Part shown: in pieces, positions 17,834-27,863 of the stretch
Layout of the letters: every line of letters begins with the position of its first letter
Position numbering within the stretch: position 1 is the first letter of the stretch
Assembly (NCBI RefSeq): GCF_000188155.2
Contig: NZ_KE124774.1
Coordinates: 3,922,934 to 3,986,933, forward strand
Source of the DNA: Methylocystis sp. ATCC 49242
GTDB lineage: Bacteria > Pseudomonadota > Alphaproteobacteria > Rhizobiales > Beijerinckiaceae
Reading direction: 5' to 3'
DNA length: 64,000 bases
Notes under the pieces: generated by a model
What the model was told of the DNA's origin: nothing
The model's input: the letters and a program-made list of their open reading frames with translations, nothing else
Database searches by the model: none
Position numbers and translations under genes: made by a program

Positions 17834-18256
17834 ATGGAAAAGCCTGTCCTGGATGGCGTGCGTCTCTATCGTGGAATGTCGATGCTCGCGCGCTGGCGCG
17901 CGCAGCGCAGCGGCGAGGCGACCTTCATGCGTCTCGAAGATGCGCCGCGCGACAGACGCGGCGAAAAGCGGCGCATTGCGCATTTGAAATGGGGCAAGGC
18001 GCTCGATTGCGCAGACCGGTTTCTGTGCGAATGTGTGTTGAGCAATCGCACGCGTGGGGGCGCCTGCTTGAGGCTCGCGCGAAACATCACATTGCCGCAA
18101 AAATTTCAGCTCTATGATGATGATAGCGACGAAATTTTTGACGCGCAGGTGATCTGGCGCCGTGGCGGCGAGATCGGCTGTCGTCTGTCACTCACGCCGA
18201 GGACGGACAAGGCGCGCGTCGCCCGTCGCATGCGGGAGCGCTACTATGCCCTCTGA
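17834..18256 (+). CDS. PilZ-domain-like protein
   Basis: Start ATG 17834 (MEKPVLDGVRLYRGMSM) follows CGGAGAACG, giving 140 residues; a longer frame begins in the intergenic region. Residues about 45-125 fit a PilZ beta-barrel: an arginine cluster RRGEKRRIAHLKWGKAL, strands VLSNRTRGGACLRLARN, and DEIFDAQVIWRRGGEIGCRL. The RxxxR and the (N/D)xSxxG c-di-GMP ligands are only partly kept: the second motif reads NRTRGG. It lies divergent from flgE, so a motility-linked c-di-GMP effector or a degenerate relative is plausible. Confidence 0.65.
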   Translation: MEKPVLDGVRLYRGMSMLARWRAQRSGEATFMRLEDAPRDRRGEKRRIAHLKWGKALDCADRFLCECVLSNRTRGGACLRLARNITLPQKFQLYDDDSDEIFDAQVIWRRGGEIGCRLSLTPRTDKARVARRMRERYYAL

Positions 18257-18280
18257 GGCGGTAGTGAAGCAGGCGAAGTT

Positions 18281-18619
18281 TCAAGCCTCGCCTGCGACAA
18301 AATATCTCATCCGTCTGGTCTGAGCCCATTGCGCGGCGCTGTCGGCGCTAGCGACGAAGGACGTCGCGTCGAATGGCGCACGCTTGTCCTCGGCCGCGCG
18401 GGCGACTAGGCCAGCTGCGATCGACAGCAGCACGGTCGTCGAGGCCTTTACGAAGAGCATTTCGTCCGCGCCGGCGTCCTTGGCCTCGGCGCGCATGCGC
18501 GCGATGAGGCTGCGGACTTCATAGTCGAGCACTTCGAGGTCGCGTCGCAGGGGCTGTTCGAGCCGCTGGCATTCTTCAATCGACATGACGGCGATTTCGT
18601 CTCCGTCCATAACGCTCAT
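18281..18619 (-). CDS. Uncharacterised helical protein
   Basis: A 112-residue soluble protein with a strong ribosome binding site (CCGGAGGCGTAAG) before ATG 18619. It is acidic in the first half (MSVMDGDEIAVMSIEECQRL, then LRRDLEVLDYEVRSLIARM), with an alanine-rich hydrophobic helix TTVLLSIAAGLVARAAE near residues 61-77 that could be a buried helix or a weak membrane segment. It converges with the PilZ-like gene, 25 bases apart. No family is recognised. Confidence 0.6.
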   Translation of the reverse strand: MSVMDGDEIAVMSIEECQRLEQPLRRDLEVLDYEVRSLIARMRAEAKDAGADEMLFVKASTTVLLSIAAGLVARAAEDKRAPFDATSFVASADSAAQWAQTRRMRYFVAGEA

Positions 18620-18731
18620 CTTACGCCTCCGGTTTACACAACGCTTCGCGACCTTCGTTCTGACGATGAAAGCCGCGTGTGAATAAAGAATTGTCGTTCG
18701 ACCATCGAGACCGCGGTTTGACGCTTTTCCC

Positions 18732-18752
18732 CGCGAGGCGGCAAGCCTCGCG
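18732..18752. terminator. Perfect hairpin downstream of the lipoprotein gene
   Basis: CGCGAGGC (18732-18739) pairs with GCCTCGCG (18745-18752) around GGCAA, 18 bases beyond the stop of the minus-strand lipoprotein gene. No T-tract follows on the minus strand, so it may be a weak terminator or an mRNA-stabilising hairpin. Confidence 0.35.
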
Positions 18753-18769
18753 CATAATTTGCAAAGGGC

Positions 18770-19120
18770 TCAGCCCGGCCAGGCGACACAGCCCGATTGC
18801 TGAAGTTGAGTCTTGAGCGCAATGGTCTCGCCCTTGAGTCGTGCGACATCCTCTAGGCGGCCGCCCTCGAAGAATGTTCCCATCAGGGTCGGCACGCCGA
18901 AGGCTCGGATATCGTCCTGGGCCGCGATGTGGTCTTGCGCCATCTCGGTATAGACCAGCGTGCGTTGCGCCTTGTCGAGCATGAGTCCGAGCTGCCGGCA
19001 GGTGGCGCCGTCATAGTCGGCCGGATCGATTGGCAGGGGCATGATTTCATTATGGCGGGCGGCGCAGGCGGAAAGGCTGATGAGCATCGTCAATAGTCCC
19101 GCTCGCGCCAGTCGCCACAT
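18770..19120 (-). CDS. Small putative lipoprotein of unknown function
   Basis: The 116-residue product starts at ATG 19120 after GCGGAGACGACGG. It has a lipoprotein signal peptide with the lipobox LSAC at residues 16-19 (MWRLARAGLLTMLISLSAC), so the mature protein should be an envelope lipoprotein with Cys19 acylated. The mature part is helical (ATCRQLGLMLDKAQRTLVYT; RLKGETIALKTQLQQSG). Two further cysteines may form a disulphide. No family is recognised. It is a single gene, divergent from phaC. Confidence 0.65.
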   Translation of the reverse strand: MWRLARAGLLTMLISLSACAARHNEIMPLPIDPADYDGATCRQLGLMLDKAQRTLVYTEMAQDHIAAQDDIRAFGVPTLMGTFFEGGRLEDVARLKGETIALKTQLQQSGCVAWPG

Positions 19121-19442
19121 CCGTCGTCTCCGCCCGCCGCCGGTCCCAGCGCCGACGCTGACACATTCTTGCAGGGAGAGGCTGGCGCGAAGCCTTCGGC
19201 GCTCATTCGGGGGTGCGGCGTCATGGCCGGCTCCGCCGCGTTTTGACCGATATTGGATTGTAATTATTCGGACTTATCTCAGGAAGGCTGTTTGCGGGAC
19301 AGGACGGGCGGCAAGGCGGGAGCTTTTTTCGCGTCCGCACGAAGGATAGATCAAGACGCGCCGGGGCATTGTAGGCATACTGCCTTGCGGGACTCATTTG
19401 TCCCGACCGGCGAGCGCGTCGGCTGAATGGACAGGGAAGAGC
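19121..19442. other. Intergenic region between the lipoprotein gene and phaC
   Basis: About 320 bases with no convincing gene. An AT-richer patch around 19243-19275 (TTGACC at 19243 followed by a run of T and A) is the most likely place for the phaC promoter, but no well-spaced -10 box could be picked. Confidence 0.4.
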
Positions 19443-21476
19443 ATGAGCGTTGATCGCGAGCAGGAGCCGGGGGCCCTGCGGCGGAAGAAATCCGGCCGGG
19501 CCAAGCCGGCCCCGGATGTTGAAGGCGGCAAGGTCGAAAGCGGCAAGAAAGCGAGCGCGAAAGCGGCCAGGCCGAAGCCATCGGCGAAGGCCAGGTCTGC
19601 TCAATCCGCGGGGGCCGGGAAGGCCGCCGCAAAAGCCGGCCCCAGGCGAGGCGAGAAGCCAGCTCCGGCCGCGCCCGCCCAATCAGTCAGGACCGAGACC
19701 CCGCTCGCCGGCGTAGAGTTCGGCCTCATGGCCGAGAACATGGCTCAGCTCGTCGATCAGGGCCGAAAGGCGCTCGCCGCCGCCATCGGCAGCGCGGACG
19801 GCGGGGGCGCGCGCAGCGAGCTTGCCGCGAGCGTCGCCGACGCCACGAAGACGCTTGGCGTCGTGGCGGAATACTGGCTGGCGAAGCCCGACCGCGCTGC
19901 GGCGGCGCAGGCGGAACTCTACAGCGGCCTGACCGACATCTGGCGCCAGACCCTGCGGCGATACACCGGCGAGGAGGTCGAGCCCGTGGTCGAGCCGGAG
20001 CCGGGCGACAAGCGGTTTTCCGCGCCGGAGTGGCGGGAAATCCCGTTCTTCGACTGGTTGCGCCAGTCCTATCTGCTCGCCTCCCGATGGGCCGGCGAGA
20101 TGGTCGACAAAACCGAGGGGCTCGATCCACAGACCCGCGCCAAGGCCGCCTTTTATACGCGGCTCATCTCCAGCGCGGTTTCGCCGTCGAATTTCGTGCC
20201 GACGAATCCGGAATTGCTGCGCGCCACGGTCGAGGCGCGGGGCGAAAATCTCGTGCGCGGGCTGAAAATGCTCGCCGAGGACATTTCCGCCGGCGGCGGC
20301 GTGCTGAAAATCCGTCAGAGCGACGACAAGAAATTCGAACTCGGCGTCGATCTTGCGACTACGCCCGGCAAGGTCGTCTGGCGCAACGACGTGATGGAGT
20401 TGATCCAATATGCGCCGACGACCAACGAGGTCTATGCGCGGCCGCTGCTGATTACGCCGCCCTGGATCAACAAATTCTACGTGCTCGATCTCAATCCGGA
20501 AAAGAGCTTCGTGCGCTGGGCGGTGGAGCAGGGCTTCACGGTCTTCATCATCTCCTGGATCAACCCCGACGAAAGCAAGGCCGAGAAGGGCTTCGAAGCC
20601 TATATGCACGAGGGCGTGCTCACCGCGCTCGACGTCATCGAGAAGGCGACCGGCGAACGCAAGGTGGCGGCGGCCGGCTATTGTGTCGGCGGCACGCTGC
20701 TCGCGCTCACGCTCGCCTATATGGCGGCGAAGGGCGACGACCGCATCGACAGCGTCACTTTCTTCGCGACGCAGGTCGATTTCTCCGCCGCCGGGGATCT
20801 GCAGGTTTTCGTGGACGAGGCGCGGCTTGCGGCGCTCGACGAGAGCATGGCCAAGACCGGCTATCTCGAGGGCGTGAAGATGGCCAACGCCTTCAACATG
20901 CTGCGGCCGAACGAACTCATCTGGACCTATGTGGTCAATAATTACATGAAAGGCGTCGAGCCCGCGGCTTTCGACCTGCTTTACTGGAATTCCGACAGCA
21001 CGCGCATCCCGCGCGCCAACCACTCATTCTATATGCGCAGCTGCTATCTCGAGAACCGCATCACCCGCGGCGAGATGGTCATGGACGGCGTGACGATCAA
21101 TCTGCGTCTGGTGAAAATCCCTGTCTATGAGATCGCCACAAAGGAAGACCACATCGCGCCGGCGCAGTCGGTCTACCGGGGCGCGAAATTCTTCGGCGGC
21201 GACGTGACCTTCGTTCTCGGCGGCTCGGGGCATATCGCCGGCATTATCAATCCGCCGTCCAAGGGCAAATATAATTATCTGACCGGCGGGCCAGTGAAGG
21301 GGACGCTGGAGGACTGGGTCGCCAAAGCCAAGGAGACCAAGGGCTCCTGGTGGCCGCACTGGCTCAAATGGGTGACGGCGCAGGCGCCGCGCAAGGTTCC
21401 GGCGCGGCAGCCGGGCGGCGGCAAGCTCGAGATCATCTGCGACGCGCCCGGCGAATATGTGCGGGTGAAGGCGTAA
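19443..21476 (+). CDS. phaC: Class I poly(3-hydroxyalkanoate) synthase PhaC with a Lys/Ala-rich N-terminal tail
   Basis: Start ATG 19443 (MSVDREQEPGALRRKK) follows AGGGAAGAGC; 677 residues. The enzyme polymerises 3-hydroxyacyl-CoA on the PHA granule surface. The lipase-like box AAGYCVGGTLLAL puts the catalytic Cys at about residue 414; the Asp and His partners lie in the C-terminal part (KEDHIAPAQSVY, GGSGHIAGIINPP). The PhaC N-terminal domain (EWREIPFFDWLRQSYLLAS) begins only after a tail of about 90 residues that is basic and rich in Lys, Ala and Pro (KASAKAARPKPSAKAR), which most class I synthases of about 590 residues lack. The tail resembles DNA-binding tails of PhaF or H1-like proteins. 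Confidence 0.95.
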   Translation: MSVDREQEPGALRRKKSGRAKPAPDVEGGKVESGKKASAKAARPKPSAKARSAQSAGAGKAAAKAGPRRGEKPAPAAPAQSVRTETPLAGVEFGLMAENMAQLVDQGRKALAAAIGSADGGGARSELAASVADATKTLGVVAEYWLAKPDRAAAAQAELYSGLTDIWRQTLRRYTGEEVEPVVEPEPGDKRFSAPEWREIPFFDWLRQSYLLASRWAGEMVDKTEGLDPQTRAKAAFYTRLISSAVSPSNFVPTNPELLRATVEARGENLVRGLKMLAEDISAGGGVLKIRQSDDKKFELGVDLATTPGKVVWRNDVMELIQYAPTTNEVYARPLLITPPWINKFYVLDLNPEKSFVRWAVEQGFTVFIISWINPDESKAEKGFEAYMHEGVLTALDVIEKATGERKVAAAGYCVGGTLLALTLAYMAAKGDDRIDSVTFFATQVDFSAAGDLQVFVDEARLAALDESMAKTGYLEGVKMANAFNMLRPNELIWTYVVNNYMKGVEPAAFDLLYWNSDSTRIPRANHSFYMRSCYLENRITRGEMVMDGVTINLRLVKIPVYEIATKEDHIAPAQSVYRGAKFFGGDVTFVLGGSGHIAGIINPPSKGKYNYLTGGPVKGTLEDWVAKAKETKGSWWPHWLKWVTAQAPRKVPARQPGGGKLEIICDAPGEYVRVKA

Positions 21477-21494
21477 GCCACCGGAGGAAGCGAC

Positions 21495-21516
21495 CCGGAG
21501 CCTTTATGAGCTCCGG
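21495..21516. terminator. Candidate terminator between phaC and the convergent HupE-like gene
   Basis: CCGGAGC (21495-21501) pairs with GCTCCGG (21510-21516) around an eight-base loop; on the plus strand a run of five T follows 18 bases later, at 21535-21539. Placement 18 bases beyond the phaC stop supports a terminator of moderate strength. Confidence 0.4.
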
Positions 21517-21540
21517 ATCGCGTCACCGCATTTTTCGGCG

Positions 21541-22656
21541 TCACCCCCGCATCGCCTTGACCATCTCCAGCACGGCGGGCAGACGGTCCCAAAGCCAGTA
21601 GACGCCCGCGAGGCCGATCAGGAGCGAGACACCATAGACGAGCTTGTCGTGGCGTTTTCCGTCCGTGTGGCGGTCGATGTAGAGCAATATCGGAAGCACG
21701 ACCATCACGATCGCGATCTGTCCCGCTTCGACGCCGATGTTGAAGGCGGCCAGCGCCGGCACAACGGCGCCTTGGGCCACCCCCATTTCGGTCAGCGCCG
21801 AGGCGAAGCCGAAGCCATGGATGAAGCCGAAGAGGAAAGTGTTGCGCCAGCGGCTGTCGACGTCCTTCGACCAGAAATTCTCGGCCGCGACGAAGATGAT
21901 CGAGGCGGCGATCAGCGCCTCGGTCAGCGCGGAGGGCAGGGTGAAGATGTTGAGCGCCGCGAGCGACAGCGTGATCGAATGCGAGACGGTGAAGGCGGTG
22001 ACGATCTTCACCACCGGCATGATCCGGTGCGCCCAGAGGATCAGGGCGAAGAGGAAGCAGAGGTGGTCGTATCCGGTGACGATATGTTCGACGCCGGCCT
22101 TGAAGAACTTCCACATCAGCTGGCCGGTCGTCTCCATCGGCCTGGAGAGGTCGAGCGCCGGGTCTGTCGGATAGAGCATGGTCTCGCCGGCGTTCTCGGC
22201 TCCCGTGAGCGTGACGAGGTGTTTGCCCTTGGGGCCCTGCGCCTGCAGCAGCCGGGTCGCGTCGTAGAAAACCTTGCCCGTCGTGCCCTCGCAGTCGAAA
22301 CGCATAACGACGAGCGCGCTGTCCTGGTTCGTGGGGTCTTCGCCCGACTTTTCGACCTTGCCGACGCAGGCGCGGCCGGACTCGTCGCGCATGGCGACGC
22401 GCTTGGCGACGAATTTGCCGATTTCCGCTTCCAAGACGCCGGGCGGCGAGAGGTCGACATCCGAGCGTTCAGCCATGGTTTCCTGAAACATGCGTTCGAG
22501 GTCCGTGGCGAGGAAGCCGACGTCTACGACATAGACCCGGTTGGCCTGCGGCGCGATCTTGCCGGTCGAAATGTCCGGCGTATGCGCGAGCGCGGGCGCG
22601 GCGAGGCCGACGCAAAACAAGATTAAGGCGGCCAGTCTCGTCCACATCCCGGTCAT
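21541..22656 (-). CDS. HupE/UreJ-family membrane protein, putative nickel permease
   Basis: Start ATG 22656 (MTGMWTRLAALILFC) follows GGGGAGCG; 371 residues. A signal peptide ends near ALAHTPD, then a periplasmic domain of about 160 residues precedes about six membrane helices. The HupE/UreJ signature is clear: KAGVEHIVTGYDHLCFLFAL, then TAFTVSHSITLSLAALN and FLFGFIHGFGFASALTEMG, with histidines in membrane helices as expected for Ni2+ or other metal passage. The gene is divergent from nikR across 148 bases, which supports a nickel substrate and NikR control; no classic NikR operator was found. Confidence 0.85.
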   Translation of the reverse strand: MTGMWTRLAALILFCVGLAAPALAHTPDISTGKIAPQANRVYVVDVGFLATDLERMFQETMAERSDVDLSPPGVLEAEIGKFVAKRVAMRDESGRACVGKVEKSGEDPTNQDSALVVMRFDCEGTTGKVFYDATRLLQAQGPKGKHLVTLTGAENAGETMLYPTDPALDLSRPMETTGQLMWKFFKAGVEHIVTGYDHLCFLFALILWAHRIMPVVKIVTAFTVSHSITLSLAALNIFTLPSALTEALIAASIIFVAAENFWSKDVDSRWRNTFLFGFIHGFGFASALTEMGVAQGAVVPALAAFNIGVEAGQIAIVMVVLPILLYIDRHTDGKRHDKLVYGVSLLIGLAGVYWLWDRLPAVLEMVKAMRG

Positions 22657-22804
22657 TACGCGCTCCCCCTGATTTTTGTTGGCGCGCACCATGCCAAAGG
22701 AGCCCGCAGCCGACAAGACCGGGAGCCTGCGTCGTTGCGGCGGCTGCGCGACGCCGTTAAAGAGAGAGGGGATGCGGCCAGCGACGGCCCGGCGGAGAGT
22801 TGCG

Positions 22805-23272
22805 ATGCAGCGCGTGACGGTGACGATCGACGACGATCTGATGAGCGCCCTCGACGATTACATGGAAGCGGGCGGTCATCAGAACCGGTCCGAGGCGGTG
22901 CGCGACCTCGTGCGCGCCGGTCTGCTGAAGCAGCCCAAGGCCGACGACGCGGCGCGCCACTGCGTCGCGGCGCTCGTCTATGTCTATGACCACGAGACGC
23001 GCCAGCTCGCCAAGCGGCTGACGCACGACCACCACAGCCACACCGACATGTCGATCGCCACGCTCCATGTGCACATGGACGCGGCGACCTGCCTCGAGGT
23101 GTCTCTGCTCAAGGGCCAGAAGTCGGAAGTGGAGCATTTCGCCGGCCACATCATCGGCGAGCGCGGCGTGCGCTATGGCCAGCTCGTGGTTGTTCCCGCA
23201 GAGGCCGAGCGCTCCGACGACGTGGACGCGCAAGCCCATCGGGGTCACGCTCACGCCCATTATTCCGGGTGA
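22805..23272 (+). CDS. nikR: Nickel-responsive transcriptional regulator NikR
   Basis: Start ATG 22805 follows CGGAGAGTTGC; 155 residues. Residues 1-45 are a ribbon-helix-helix DNA-binding domain (MQRVTVTIDDDLMSALDDYM, then NRSEAVRDLVRAGLL). The C-terminal ACT-like domain carries the high-affinity nickel site: His77 within HDHHSH, His88 and His90 in HVH, and Cys96, matching E. coli His76, His87, His89 and Cys95. A further histidine-rich tail (AHRGHAHAHYSG) could bind extra metal. It represses nickel uptake when nickel is abundant and lies divergent from the HupE-like permease. Confidence 0.95.
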   Translation: MQRVTVTIDDDLMSALDDYMEAGGHQNRSEAVRDLVRAGLLKQPKADDAARHCVAALVYVYDHETRQLAKRLTHDHHSHTDMSIATLHVHMDAATCLEVSLLKGQKSEVEHFAGHIIGERGVRYGQLVVVPAEAERSDDVDAQAHRGHAHAHYSG

Positions 23273-23547
23273 TCGGTTCTTGAGCTTTTAACGACCGGGG
23301 CCGCCCTTCTGCACGGCGCCCGTTCTGGAAATCACGGCGCTTGCGCCTGCCAGGCTGGCGTAATGAGCCGCCTCATCGACCGAGGGGAGCAGACGGCTTT
23401 CCGCTTAAACCGGAGCGCCTGATCGTCAGGCTCGCGGTTATGTCGGAGGCTTTATCGATGTTGTCGGAATGACGGGAGGTGGTCGCCCGCCGCTAACATT
23501 GCCCCCAAAGGGATGCTAGAACGGCGGTCCAAGACCGCAGGACGACC

Positions 23548-25473
23548 ATGCGCTTCTCTCCCTCCTTCCTCGACGAAATCCGGGCTCGCGTGCCCGTTTC
23601 CGAGGTGGTGCGCCGAAAGGTGAAGCTCACCCGGCAGGGCAGGGAGTGGCGCGGGCTCTCACCCTTCAACGCCGAGAAGACGCCCTCTTTCTACGTCAAC
23701 GACCAGAAGGGCTTCTTCCACGATTTCTCCTCCGGCAAGCATGGCGACGGCTTTACCTTTCTGATGGAGACGGAAGGGCTTTCCTTCCCCGAGGCCGTCG
23801 AGCGCCTTGCCGGTCTCGCCGGACTGCCCATGCCGGTTGAAACACCGGAGCAGCGCGAGCAAGACGAGCGCCGCGCCACGCTCGGCGACGCGCTGGAATG
23901 GGCGGCCGGGTTTTTCGAGAAGCAGCTCGCCGGCCCCGCCGGACGGGAGGCGCGCGCCTATCTCGACAGACGGCAGATTTCCGCCCGGTCGCGGGCGCAG
24001 TTCCGGCTCGGCTTCGCGCCGGCCGAGCGCCATGCGCTGCGCGACCATCTCGCCGCAAGGGGCGCCACCGTCGAAACCATGATCGAGGCGGGGCTCCTCA
24101 TTCATGGCGAGGACATTGCCGTTCCCTACGACCGTTTCCGCAACCGCGTGATGTTTCCGATCTGTGACCGCTCGGGGCGGGTCATCGCCTTCGGCGGGCG
24201 GGCCATGGAGGCTGACGCTCAGGCGAAATATCTCAACTCCCCCGAAACGCCGCTCTTTCACAAGGGCGCGACGCTCTACAATCTCCACAACGCCCGCAAG
24301 GCGGCGCATGAGTCTGGAACCGTCGTCGCGGTCGAGGGTTATATCGACGTCATCGCGCTGACGGCCGCGGGCTTCCCCCACGTCGTCGCCCCGCTCGGCA
24401 CGGCGCTGACCCCCGAGCAATGCGGGCTGCTGTGGCGCATGGCGGAGGAGCCGATTCTCTGCTTCGACGGCGACAAGGCGGGGTTGAAGGCGGCTTTCCG
24501 CGCCGTAGACACGGCCCTGCCCCTGGTCGGCCCCGGCCGCACGCTCCGCTTCGTCCTGCTGCCCGACGGACAGGACCCTGACGAGCTTCTGCGGGCCGGC
24601 GGGCCGAGCGCGGTGGCGCAGGCTCTCGGCCAGCCCTTGCCGCTCGTCGATCTCCTGTGGATGCGGGAAACCGAGGGCGTCGCGCTCGACACCCCGGAAC
24701 GGCGCGCAGGGCTCGAGCGGCGCCTGCGCGAGGTCGCCGGCCAGATCACGGATGAGACGCTTCGCCGCCACTACCAGCAGGAGCTGAGCGAGCGGCTGGA
24801 CCGACTTTTTGGCCGGGGCGCGGCGCGCTTCACGGGACGCCGCCCGGACGCTTCGCCCCGCGATTTTTCCGCCCGTCGTCGCCAATGGGGCGGGCGGGGA
24901 GAGCCCGCCGGCGGCTCGGTGCGGATTGGCCAGTCGCTGGCCAATTCGCCGTTGTTTCGCGGCGTCAAGGCGACGATCACGCCCCGTGAAGGCCTGATTT
25001 TACTGATACTTATGAACCATCCCGAGGTGCTGGCGGCGCAGGTCGACGACATCGCCGCGCTCGATTTCGCCTCGCCCGAGGCGGCGGCCATGCGGGACGC
25101 TCTGGTGCATTGGGCGGAGGCGGGCGGCGGCGACAGGCTCGAGCTTAGGCGGTCGCTGGAGGAGAGCGGCTTCGCCAATCTGGCCGCCCGCATCGCGGGA
25201 ATGGTCGCCCATGCGACGATCTGGAGCGTCCGTCCCGACGCCGCCCCCGCGGACGCCGCAGAGAGCCTGCGTCAGGCTTTAGTCTTGCATCGTCGCTCCT
25301 GCGCGTTAAATAAGGAGTTGCGCGCGGTAGAAGCCCGGCTCGCAGAGAATCCGAACGATCAAGATTCCGCGCGGCTGAGGGATATTCAAACCCAATTGAC
25401 CGCGCTAGATGGCGCAGAGGCGGCGTTGGAAGGGTTCGGGACCCTTTCCGGACGCAACTCTCGCACGTTATAA
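23548..25473 (+). CDS. dnaG: DNA primase DnaG, zinc ligands replaced
   Basis: The 641-residue primase makes RNA primers at the replication fork. The N-terminal zinc-binding domain is recognisable (GLSPFNAEKTPSFYVNDQKG), but all four usual ligands are replaced: the CPFH position reads SPFN and the CFGC position reads DFSS. The catalytic TOPRIM core is intact (VAVEGYIDVIAL and FDGDKAGLKAAFRA), with HMFPICDRSGRVIAFGGRAM-like ssDNA tracking residues (MFPICDRSGRVIAFGGR). The C-terminal helicase-interaction domain is short and divergent. It is followed by rpoD 211 bases later, the usual dnaG-rpoD pairing. Confidence 0.96.
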   Translation: MRFSPSFLDEIRARVPVSEVVRRKVKLTRQGREWRGLSPFNAEKTPSFYVNDQKGFFHDFSSGKHGDGFTFLMETEGLSFPEAVERLAGLAGLPMPVETPEQREQDERRATLGDALEWAAGFFEKQLAGPAGREARAYLDRRQISARSRAQFRLGFAPAERHALRDHLAARGATVETMIEAGLLIHGEDIAVPYDRFRNRVMFPICDRSGRVIAFGGRAMEADAQAKYLNSPETPLFHKGATLYNLHNARKAAHESGTVVAVEGYIDVIALTAAGFPHVVAPLGTALTPEQCGLLWRMAEEPILCFDGDKAGLKAAFRAVDTALPLVGPGRTLRFVLLPDGQDPDELLRAGGPSAVAQALGQPLPLVDLLWMRETEGVALDTPERRAGLERRLREVAGQITDETLRRHYQQELSERLDRLFGRGAARFTGRRPDASPRDFSARRRQWGGRGEPAGGSVRIGQSLANSPLFRGVKATITPREGLILLILMNHPEVLAAQVDDIAALDFASPEAAAMRDALVHWAEAGGGDRLELRRSLEESGFANLAARIAGMVAHATIWSVRPDAAPADAAESLRQALVLHRRSCALNKELRAVEARLAENPNDQDSARLRDIQTQLTALDGAEAALEGFGTLSGRNSRTL

Positions 25474-25684
25474 TCTTTAGTCTTGCCGTGCGATCTCGGT
25501 TTGGTTAGCGGGACGTTAAGGTCGCGCGGGGATGTTGGGGCGAATCGGGAGCGGGACGCTACGCGTCGGCCCTGACGCGGATGCACGGGGCCGGAGGCGG
25601 CGGTCCCGGTTAGAAAATTCGGAATATGCGAGCCCTGGCCGGCATTCGGAAGCCGGACGGTCAGGGACCCGTGTGGAGCTGTTC

Positions 25685-27697
<2,013 letters not shown>

Positions 27698-27714
27698 TAA
27701 GGATTGGGCTGACG

Positions 27715-27763
27715 CCCCTCGTGCATCGAGACGCCTGCTTCGCAGGCTCCTCAGCATGAGGGG
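27715..27763. repeat. REP-like palindromic repeat, copy 1 of an inverted pair
   Basis: CCCCTC at 27715-27720 and GAGGGG at 27758-27763 close an imperfect palindrome with an inner stem GCCTGC-TTC-GCAGGC. The sequence is the reverse complement type of the copy at 27783, sharing the GAGACG and CTCCTCAG blocks. Such elements are scattered through genomes of Hyphomicrobiales. Here the pair could also end rpoD transcripts. Confidence 0.75.
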
Positions 27764-27782
27764 CTTCTGAAAGACTTGCACA

Positions 27783-27831
27783 GGCCTCATCCTGAGGAGC
27801 GAGCGAAGCTCGCGTCTCGAAGGATGAGGCC
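27783..27831. repeat. REP-like palindromic repeat, copy 2 of an inverted pair
   Basis: GGCCTCATCC (27783-27792) pairs with GGATGAGGCC (27822-27831); inside it CGAGCGAAGCTCG forms a second stem. It is the same family as copy 1 in the opposite orientation, 19 bases away, an arrangement like a bacterial interspersed mosaic element. Confidence 0.75.
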
Positions 27832-27863
27832 GCCTCAATAGTTTGTGAGGGTCTAAGGGACGT

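Noticed and set aside
19683-21023. 446-codon minus-strand frame opposite phaC
   Set aside because: Antisense shadow of phaC; composition rich in Arg, His and Glu without domains.
21649-22626. 325-codon plus-strand frame opposite the HupE-like gene
   Set aside because: Shadow frame; the minus-strand product has signal peptide, helices and family motifs.
22657-22804. E. coli-type NikR operator (GTATGA-N16-TCATAC) in the nikR divergent region
   Set aside because: Searched by eye; no match or clear long dyad was found.
23659-24885. 408-codon minus-strand frame opposite dnaG
   Set aside because: Antisense shadow of a well-defined primase gene.
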